Shown here: one piece after another, positions 58,052 to 64,000 of the stretch
Layout of the letters: each line of letters opens with the position of its first letter
Position numbering within the stretch: position 1 is the first letter of the stretch
Origin: Vreelandella hamiltonii
GTDB lineage: Bacteria > Pseudomonadota > Gammaproteobacteria > Pseudomonadales > Halomonadaceae
Assembly: GCF_014651775.1 (NCBI RefSeq)
Contig: NZ_BMXN01000017.1
Span: forward strand, 1-64,000
DNA: 64,000 nucleotides
Direction of reading: 5' to 3'
Program-made: the position numbers and the translations under genes
The notes under the pieces: generated by a model
Database searches by the model: none
What the model was told of the DNA's origin: nothing
Seen by the model: the letters and a program-made list of their open reading frames with translations, nothing else

Positions 58052-58636
58052 ATGCTGTTGACTCTTATGACGGTGCTCTCTGCTTCTTATCGACGCTCGA
58101 TTCACATGGCTGCTGCGAGCCTTGCGCTGTTGGTGCTGGCCGGCTGCGCCTCCCTGGGCAATAACAACCAGCAGGAAGCACCCAAACCGGATCTTTCCGA
58201 GCTTGCCCATCAAGCTGCTCAGCAAATGATGGCAAGCAACCCCGACCTTACACGCTATAGCCCCATGATTGCCGCGACTTTTGTTAGCATCGACAACTTG
58301 AGCCAGTCCTCCACGTTTGGGCGTATCAGCTCGGAGATCATGGCTTCGGCTCTCGCTCAGCAAGGCATGCAGGTGCGGGAAGTCAAGATGCGCGATAGCA
58401 TGTTCATCGAAGAGAATGTGGGGGAATTGATTCTCTCCAGACAAGTGCAACGCCTGAGCGCTCAGCACAATGCTCGCTCCATTCTCATGGGAACCTATGC
58501 CCAGGGTCAGGACTCCTTGTATGTGAGTGCACGGGTAGTGCGTGCGGGTGATGCCATGGTGCTGGGCAGTGCAGACTTCCGTCTCCCCCTCGATAACAAC
58601 ATCCGCAGCCTGCTGGAAGGCCAAGGCGGCTGGTGA
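58052..58636 (+). CDS. FlgO-like lipoprotein
   Basis: About 194 aa with a lipobox LLVLAGC (near residue 21-27) after the signal peptide. The body, including PMIAATFVSIDNLSQSSTFG, ISSEIMASALAQQGMQVRE and the C-terminal DFRLPLDNNIRSLL, resembles the FlgO domain, first described in Vibrio flagellar outer-membrane proteins but also present in other surface lipoproteins. Without flagellar genes nearby the role is open. Start codon choice is uncertain: 58052, 58067 and 58106 are possible and none has a strong ribosome site. Followed by a terminator. Confidence 0.72.
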   Translation: MLLTLMTVLSASYRRSIHMAAASLALLVLAGCASLGNNNQQEAPKPDLSELAHQAAQQMMASNPDLTRYSPMIAATFVSIDNLSQSSTFGRISSEIMASALAQQGMQVREVKMRDSMFIEENVGELILSRQVQRLSAQHNARSILMGTYAQGQDSLYVSARVVRAGDAMVLGSADFRLPLDNNIRSLLEGQGGW

Positions 58637-58674
58637 TGATCGGGTAAACGTCCCCGCAACATTCAATATTGTCG

Positions 58675-58706
58675 AAAAGCCTGAGGAGCTTACTCCCCAG
58701 GCTTTT
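58675..58706. terminator. Hairpin terminator after the FlgO-like gene
   Basis: AAAAGCCTG-A-GGAG-CTTA-CTCC-C-CAGGCTTTT forms a long interrupted stem with T on both outer flanks, so it can act in either direction. It lies between two plus-strand genes. Confidence 0.85.
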
Positions 58707-58730
58707 CATTGAAATGAGCAAAGAGAACCG

Positions 58731-59561
58731 ATGCCGTCTCAACCGAAACCTCGCAAGCCGCATATCGTGGCGACCAGCAGAGTCATCAAGCTAGTGGCCA
58801 ACATCACCAAGCTGTTGAGCTATGGCTTTCATGCCCTGTTCCCCAAAAAACGCTTTACGCTACCGGAACAAGCGGCCCCTTGGCTGAAGCCCAAAGAGCC
58901 AACGCCCATCCCCAGGATCATCTGGCAAACCAACTTCACCAATAAGGTCACGCTCCCTGTCTACCTGAACTACCTGTTCAACCGCTTGATGGCCCCGCGC
59001 TTCGAATATCGGTTCATGATTACCGAGGCCAGAAAAGCGTTCATTGCCGACCACTACCCCGCAGAGATCAATCAGCAATATGATCGCCTGCAAATCGGTG
59101 CCGCCCAGGCCGATTTCTGGAGGCTGCTGGTGCTCTACCAACACGGTGGCGTGTATCTGGATATCGATGCCCACGCGATCTGGCCCTTGGCCAACACGTT
59201 AGGCAAGCATGAGGAGCTTTACATCACCACCCGCCGTGGTGAGCTCAGCAACTATTTCATTGCCAGCCGCCCCGGCAATCCGAACCTGTTGAGGCTGATC
59301 GAACGAGTGCAGCACAACATTCAGGACAGCTCCCTGACCAACGTCTTCGAGCTGACCGGGCCGGGGGTGTTCATCGAACTACTCGATCAACAGGCCGTGC
59401 CCACCGTCTCCTATCGGCATGCCTGTAACCAGGGCAGCTTCACCAACGAGCATTTTCAGTATATCGACAAAACAGCGGGAAAATGGACCAAGGAGCAGCG
59501 CACCGTCAGCGTCGTGAGACCAGAGCCTGCACGTGATGCTCAGGACCGCTCTGCCGATTGA
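58731..59561 (+). CDS. Glycosyltransferase (GT32, OCH1-like DxD type)
   Basis: A 276-aa protein. IPRIIWQTNF near 60-69 and GAAQADFWRLLVLYQHGG then VYLDIDAHAIWPL near 122-152 are the sugar-nucleotide and DxD metal motifs of DxD sugar-binding glycosyltransferases, which build surface polysaccharides and toxin sugar chains. A hydrophobic or basic N-terminal segment (about 20-40) may associate it with the membrane. No other polysaccharide genes are near, so it appears as an isolated gene, converging on glyA. Acceptor and donor are unknown. Confidence 0.8.
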   Translation: MPSQPKPRKPHIVATSRVIKLVANITKLLSYGFHALFPKKRFTLPEQAAPWLKPKEPTPIPRIIWQTNFTNKVTLPVYLNYLFNRLMAPRFEYRFMITEARKAFIADHYPAEINQQYDRLQIGAAQADFWRLLVLYQHGGVYLDIDAHAIWPLANTLGKHEELYITTRRGELSNYFIASRPGNPNLLRLIERVQHNIQDSSLTNVFELTGPGVFIELLDQQAVPTVSYRHACNQGSFTNEHFQYIDKTAGKWTKEQRTVSVVRPEPARDAQDRSAD

Positions 59562-59582
59562 CCTGGGAAACGCGACCTACCA

Positions 59583-59612
59583 AAAAAAACGCTAGCCTAA
59601 GGCTAGCGTTTT
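59583..59612. terminator. Bidirectional terminator between glycosyltransferase and glyA
   Basis: AACGCTAGCC-TAA-GGCTAGCGTT is a perfect stem with A-run on the left and T-run on the right, ending both convergent transcripts. Confidence 0.95.
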
Positions 59613-59634
59613 TACTTACTGAAGACAGAAGCGC

Positions 59635-60900
59635 TTACTTGTAAACCGGGAAGCGGCCACACACCTCTGCCACTTTATCCAACACCTGGGCTTCGATGCC
59701 GCTGGTGTCTTCCCCCTTGGCCAGCACATCGAGGATATCGCAGATCCAGCCTGCCAGTTGGGTACACTCTTGCTCGCCGAAACCTCGGGTGGTCACTGCC
59801 GGAGTGCCGATGCGCAGGCCAGAGGTGACGAACGGGCTTTGCGGGTCGTTGGGCACGGCGTTCTTGTTGACGGTGATGTGGGCGCGGCCCAGGGCAGCAT
59901 CCGCATCCTTGCCGGTCACGCCTTGCTTGATCAGAGAAAGCAGGAACAGGTGATCTTCGGTACCGCCCGAGACGATGTCGTAGCCACGCTCGATGAACAC
60001 GGTTGCCATGGCCTGTGCGTTCTTGACGACCTGCTGCTGGTAGGTCTTGAACTCGGGCGCCATGGCTTCCTTGAAGCAGATCGCCTTGGCCGCGATGACG
60101 TGCATCAGCGGGCCGCCCTGGCCGCCGGGGAACACGGCAGACTGGAGCTTTTTCTCGATCTCGGGGTTGTTTTCCGCCGAGAGGATCACGCCGCTACGGG
60201 GGCCACGCAGGGTCTTGTGGGTGGTGGAGGTGACCACGTGAGCGTGGGGCAGCGGGCTGGGGTAGACACCGGCCGCCACCAGACCCGACACGTGGGCCAT
60301 ATCGACCAGCAGGTAAGCCCCTACTTCGTCGGCGATTTCGCGGAACTTGGCCCAATCGACAATCTGGGAGTAGGCCGAGAAGCCCGCAATGATCATTTTC
60401 GGCTGGTGCTCACGGGCCAGTTGGGCCACTTGAGCGTAATCGATCAGGCCCTGCTCATCGAGACCGTACTGGATGGCGTTGTAGTGCTTGCCAGAGAAGT
60501 TGGGCTTGGCACCGTGGGTCAGGTGACCGCCCGCATCCAGGCTCATGCCGAGGATGGTGTCGCCGGGGCTGACCAGCGCCTGGAACACGGCGCTGTTCGC
60601 CTGGGAGCCGGAGTGCGGCTGCACGTTGACGTAGGTGGCGCCAAACAGCTCCTTGGCGTAATCGATGGCCAGGTTCTCGGCGATATCGACAAACTCACAG
60701 CCGCCGTAGTAGCGCTTGCCGGGGTAGCCTTCAGCGTATTTATTGGTCAGCTGGCTGCCTTGTGCTTCCAGTACCCGCGGGCTGGCGTAGTTTTCGGAAG
60801 CAATCAGCTCGATGTGGGCTTCCTGGCGTGCCACTTCTTTCTGCATGGCATCAAACAGCACATCATCGAATCCGGCAATTGTCATGTCGCGGCTGAACAT
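59635..60900 (-). CDS. glyA: Serine hydroxymethyltransferase
   Basis: PLP enzyme interconverting serine and glycine with tetrahydrofolate, the main one-carbon source. The 421-aa protein has [20 protein letters not shown] near 27-46, the active-site lysine in [15 protein letters not shown] near 226-240, and [17 protein letters not shown] soon after. The family N terminus [13 protein letters not shown] sets the start at 60900; the frame extends 38 codons upstream to 61014 with no family support. It lies about 160 bases after the exported unknown protein gene and carries its own terminator. Confidence 0.95.
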   Translation of the reverse strand: MFSRDMTIAGFDDVLFDAMQKEVARQEAHIELIASENYASPRVLEAQGSQLTNKYAEGYPGKRYYGGCEFVDIAENLAIDYAKELFGATYVNVQPHSGSQANSAVFQALVSPGDTILGMSLDAGGHLTHGAKPNFSGKHYNAIQYGLDEQGLIDYAQVAQLAREHQPKMIIAGFSAYSQIVDWAKFREIADEVGAYLLVDMAHVSGLVAAGVYPSPLPHAHVVTSTTHKTLRGPRSGVILSAENNPEIEKKLQSAVFPGGQGGPLMHVIAAKAICFKEAMAPEFKTYQQQVVKNAQAMATVFIERGYDIVSGGTEDHLFLLSLIKQGVTGKDADAALGRAHITVNKNAVPNDPQSPFVTSGLRIGTPAVTTRGFGEQECTQLAGWICDILDVLAKGEDTSGIEAQVLDKVAEVCGRFPVYK

Positions 60901-61056
60901 CGGCGGGAACCTCGTAACGAAACGGTCATCATGGAGAAGCGAGGGAGCCATGATAACCCACTCGGACGCGACTTTCATCGCATCCGTATCAGGTGTTACA
61001 TGAGCATGTTTCATGTTGGCGGTAGCCTTTACAGGCTGACCAACTGGACAACCGCG

Positions 61057-62490
61057 CTATTTCAATTCGAAAGTGACGCGTAGGCGCTGACTGCTGCCCA
61101 GCGGGTCCATCATGAATTGTTCGAGGGTAAAGGGGTCCGGCAGCGCGATGTGCGTGGTCAAGGATTGGGCGTGCCCCCCCATGATATCGACCAGAGCTAC
61201 CATCAGCTTGGCGACCTGCGGGCCTGCCAGCCTTTCGAACTGGCGAGCCTGAGCCCAGCCTTGCGCCACCATTTGCGAGGTGCTGATCCCCTCCTGGGTG
61301 GCGAGTTCGGTGGCGAGGCGCGGCAGCAGGCCAGCATCCTTGTAGGCCAGGGTGACATTACCGCCGTGAAGCCTGGCCGTTTCGAACAGGGCTGGGTGTT
61401 GCATGGCCTGTTCGATGGTGGCACGCCCAGGTAGCGTTACGGGAAGCGCCATCTGATAGCTCACCTCCCCCGCCTCGCTGAGCTGTAAAAAACCTTCCGC
61501 CTTCAGCTGCGGCGGTTGAGTATCCTCATGCCACTCGGAGACGCTACGCCCTGCGGCATTCAGGCGCCCGCTGCCACCGGTCAGCACGTTATTCACGGCC
61601 TGTAGATCCCGGCGCTCTTGCGGTGGTGCCAGGCCAATCAACGCCCCCATATCCAGCGCGGCACCCTGAAAGCCCATATCGCTGACATAGAGGTTGCCGC
61701 TGGCCCAGGCACGCTCCAGCAGCACGCTCCAGCGGTCACCGGTCAGGCTGAAGCCGTTCACTTCGGCCCACGCCAGCTGCTCCTGCCCTGGACGATCGAG
61801 CCCTTCCAGCCCACGTATACTCAGCTCATCCAGCCCCAGCGAAGCGCTAAAGCCGGACGCCAGATCATTGAATTCGGCCTTCAGCCCCTGAAGCTCAAAG
61901 CGCCCAAGGGCAGCGTCGCTCATCTCTTCCAGCACCAACGCTTGCAAGGTGAGGGAGCCCGTCAGCGCCGCGTCGTTGCCCCACTCTTCCGTCCACTGCT
62001 TGGCCAGGGTGCCGTCCAGCCAGACAGACAGCTCACGCAGCTGTAAACCGTGAAGCGGAGCGTCATGGGCAAGCACGCTGGACAACAGGGGCACGGCAGC
62101 CCCCGGGCGGGCCAGCGTCATTTCAGACAGGCTCAAGACCGGGTCACGGACGTCAGGCTCAATGATATGTATGCCGTAAAAGGAGACGCTATCGGGTTGG
62201 TCGTAATCGCCCTGCACTTGGTAAGCCTCAATGGTCACCACATCGCCTTGCGCCAAGCGAATCACGATGTGTTCGGCCACCACGCGCTGGCCCTGTTCGT
62301 GAAGCTCTCCAATCTCGATGAGCTGTTCGCCGCTCCCCCAGCGGGTTTGCAGGTCTGCCTCCAAACGTGCCACAGACGCATGGGCACCACCGGCACTCAG
62401 CAATAAGGCGAAAAGGCTTACACAAAGCGGCATAGCACGCGCTGACATGGAAAACGGAGATAAGAAATGAGAGACGTTAAACGACCACAT
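61057..62490 (-). CDS. Exported protein of unknown function, DUF945-like architecture
   Basis: About 477 aa with an N-terminal signal peptide ending near LLLSAGGAHA. The mature part is a series of alternating hydrophobic strands and acidic turns, as in DUF945 (YdgA-like) proteins, ending DPFTLEQFMMDPLGSSQRLR. I do not recognise specific motifs. GGAG lies eight bases before the ATG at 62490; other starts at 62526 and 62448 are possible. The REP cluster begins about 80 bases upstream. Confidence 0.65.
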   Translation of the reverse strand: MWSFNVSHFLSPFSMSARAMPLCVSLFALLLSAGGAHASVARLEADLQTRWGSGEQLIEIGELHEQGQRVVAEHIVIRLAQGDVVTIEAYQVQGDYDQPDSVSFYGIHIIEPDVRDPVLSLSEMTLARPGAAVPLLSSVLAHDAPLHGLQLRELSVWLDGTLAKQWTEEWGNDAALTGSLTLQALVLEEMSDAALGRFELQGLKAEFNDLASGFSASLGLDELSIRGLEGLDRPGQEQLAWAEVNGFSLTGDRWSVLLERAWASGNLYVSDMGFQGAALDMGALIGLAPPQERRDLQAVNNVLTGGSGRLNAAGRSVSEWHEDTQPPQLKAEGFLQLSEAGEVSYQMALPVTLPGRATIEQAMQHPALFETARLHGGNVTLAYKDAGLLPRLATELATQEGISTSQMVAQGWAQARQFERLAGPQVAKLMVALVDIMGGHAQSLTTHIALPDPFTLEQFMMDPLGSSQRLRVTFELK

Positions 62491-62574
62491 GCCGCGAACT
62501 CCAATGAAGAGGCGCGTAGCATACACGAAGCCTACCTGGTGAAAAGCGAAGATTGAGCCTACTCAAACGGTCGC

Positions 62575-63335
62575 ACCATAAATTGGCTTCCCACAGGTCA
62601 AGAAGTCCTGCTGTGGGTGGAAGCCTCTTGTGGCTGGGAACTTCTTGTGGCTGGGAGCCTCTCGTGGGAGGGGCTTTAGCTCGCGATGATCCAAGCACGG
62701 GTGCCTGCCTAGGCAATCGCCCAATAAATTGGCCTCCCACAAGATAGCCTAGGTGCCTGCCTAGGCAGTCGCCCAATGAAATTGGCCTCCCACAAGATAG
62801 CTTGGGTGGCTACTCTGGCTATAAGCCAATGAACTGGCCTCCCATAAGTTGGTTTGGGTGGCTGCTCTGGTATAGCCAATGAATTAGCCAATAAGCCCAG
62901 CTGTGGCTGGGAGCTTCTTGTGGCTGGGAGACTCTTGTGGGAGGGAGCTTTAGCTCGCGACGATTCAAGCACAGGTGCCTGCCCAGGCAATCGCCCAATA
63001 AATTGGCCTCCCACAGGATAGCTTGGGTGGCTACTCTGGCTATAAGCCAATGAACTGGCCTCCCATAAGTTGGTTTGGGTGGCTGCTCTGGTATAGCCAA
63101 TGAATTAGCCAATAAGCCCAGCTGTGGCTGGGAGCTTCTTGTGGCTGGGAGCTTTTTGTGGGAGGGAGACTCTTGTGGGAGGGAGCTTTAGCTCGCGACG
63201 ATTCAAGCACAGGTGCCTGCCCAAGCAGTCGCCCAATGAAATTGGCCTCCCACAGGATAGCCTAGGTGCCTGCCCAGGTAATCGCCGCCCAATAAAATTG
63301 GCCTCCCACAGGTTGGTTTGGGCTGCTGCTCTACC
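62575..63335. repeat. REP family 1 cluster, tandemly duplicated
   Basis: Many REP units share a 5' GTGGGAGG (or CTCCCAC on the other strand) and a GCGA or GCGACGATTCAAGC 3' side, with stems GAGCT/AGCTC, CCAAT/ATTGG or GGCTATA/TATAGCC. A 221-base segment starting at 62800 (GCTTGGGTGGCTACTCTGG) is repeated from 63021 with nearly identical sequence for about 130 bases before a short insertion. The cluster is immediately downstream of the RAYT gene. Confidence 0.9.
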
Positions 63336-63338
63336 CAG

Positions 63339-63767
63339 TTACAACCATATAGCATTCCAGTAGCTATAGGATTTGATATCGTCGACCAAATTGGCACGCA
63401 ATGGATTGGCGACAATATATCTGGCAGCTGCTTTTAGGGCAGTTTCATCTCTAATCATTCGATCATGAAAGCCGTCCTGCCAAACGCTCTGTCCAATATC
63501 CAAAGACACATAGGTCTTGTAGCGTCTTACGGCCTCCGATAGCTGTTCATTTAATTGAAAAAGCCAATGGATGTGGTCTGGCATGACGACATAGGCGTAA
63601 GTAGTGGCAAGCGCTGCCACACGTGGATGATAGAAGTGTCGAGCCGCATGACGGGCCCGGGAAAAAGTGGAAAAGACAGGTTGCCGACGCTGAGTGGTGA
63701 TGGTCACCAGGTAGTAACTGTTGGGGATTGAGAGCCTGCCACGTCGCAGCTGATAACTTCTACTCAT
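63339..63767 (-). CDS. REP-associated tyrosine transposase (RAYT, TnpA_REP)
   Basis: A 142-aa Y1-transposase-like protein. The HUH metal motif is in YAYVVMPDHIHWLFQL near 58-73. The GFHDRMIRDE segment (about 112-121) is typical of RAYTs, and the catalytic tyrosine lies in the conserved helix ALKAAARYIVANPLRANLV near 124-142. Such enzymes cut and join single-stranded REP DNA at a GTGG or GTAG tetranucleotide beside the hairpin. The gene is single-copy here and flanked on both sides by family-1 REPs, as in the Pseudomonas arrangement. Its promoter region (63768-63835) is AT-rich. The protein ends at the very edge of the downstream REP cluster. Confidence 0.92.
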   Translation of the reverse strand: MSRSYQLRRGRLSIPNSYYLVTITTQRRQPVFSTFSRARHAARHFYHPRVAALATTYAYVVMPDHIHWLFQLNEQLSEAVRRYKTYVSLDIGQSVWQDGFHDRMIRDETALKAAARYIVANPLRANLVDDIKSYSYWNAIWL

Positions 63768-63837
63768 GTGGTCACTCTCCCTTTATGTGATTAACTTTAT
63801 TTAAACTAGCATATTTTCGTTAATCGATTGATCGGTG

Positions 63838-64000
63838 ACAGAAAGCGCAGGTGAGGCTGGAAGCTTCTTGTGGCTGGGAGCCTCTCGAGGGAGGGAGCTT
63901 TAGCTCGCGACGATTCAAGCACGGGTGCCTGCCCAGGCAGTCGCCCAATGAAATTGGCCTCCCACAGGATAGCTTGGGTGGCTGCACTGGCTATAGCCAA
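63838..64000. repeat. REP family 1 cluster upstream of the RAYT gene
   Basis: Contains GGGAGGGAGCTTTAGCTCGCGA, split as GGGAGGGAGCTT plus TAGCTCGCGA, then GCCTGCCCAGGC and CCAATGAAATTGGCCTCCCAC units as on the other side of the RAYT gene. It is cut by the window end. Confidence 0.88.

Noticed and set aside
59758..61083. A 441-residue open frame opposite glyA
   Set aside because: Antisense shadow of glyA, a highly conserved enzyme on the other strand.

Overview
The window is a GC-rich chromosomal segment of a gammaproteobacterium. Several features point to Halomonadaceae (Halomonas or a relative): a type-2 malate dehydrogenase, a second Lon protease like Pseudomonas AsrA, a RibBX-type riboflavin gene, several PAS- or Cache-containing chemoreceptors, and a pair of glucosylglycerate (compatible solute) genes. 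This assignment is an inference from protein resemblance and gene order; no rRNA or other marker is present. I see no rRNA, tRNA, CRISPR array, prophage or classical insertion sequence.

Layout. 1-300: fragments of two repeat families. 300-5640: mdh, divergent from an RND efflux pair. 5642-6412: palindromic repeat array 1. 6413-9175: gshA-dsbB-rsd. 9315-12172: tex and rnk. 12307-15051: gdhA, a DUF1127 gene and a divergent LysR regulator. 15167-19768: pckA, hslO, hslR, yrfG and divergent nudE, an order also known from E. coli. 19770-22745: array 2, about 3 kb. 22785-25760: ydgJ-like oxidoreductase and ilvD. 25891-30376: two tandem Aer-like receptors. 30550-34424: AsrA-type Lon and a DUF945 protein. 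34480-39854: nrdR-ribD-ribBX-ribH-nusB-thiL-pgpA. 40086-43664: a sugar phosphorylase behind a sigma-54-type promoter, then tlpA- and dsbG-like genes. 43680-45625: array 3. 45689-51370: a sulfur cluster (two-component system plus TsdB/TsdA-like cytochromes, and a separate operon of metallo-beta-lactamase plus two YeeE/YedE proteins). 51566-53173: Cache chemoreceptor. 53198-55342: GpgS/GpgP-like pair. 55654-55786: an orphan promoter, hairpin and terminator, read as a small RNA candidate. 56161-58636: MotB-like protein and two lipoproteins. 58731-62490: glycosyltransferase, glyA and an exported unknown. 62575-64000: REP sequences around a REP-associated tyrosine transposase.

Working together. 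Thiosulfate/persulfide genes (TsdA, TsdB, persulfide-dioxygenase-like MBL, YeeE/YedE) sit with their own two-component system. GpgS, GpgP and the GH13_18 phosphorylase could make and break down glucosylglycerate. DsbB, DsbG, TlpA-like and GshA add thiol-redox functions.

The most striking non-coding content is two unrelated palindromic repeat families. Family 2 (core CCGTAGCGCGGCGTAA) forms three tandem mosaic arrays, each lying exactly between the 3' ends of convergent genes, with a hairpin that shows a compensatory base-pair change between arrays. Family 1 (GTGGGAGG...GCGA) resembles Pseudomonas REPs and surrounds a RAYT gene.
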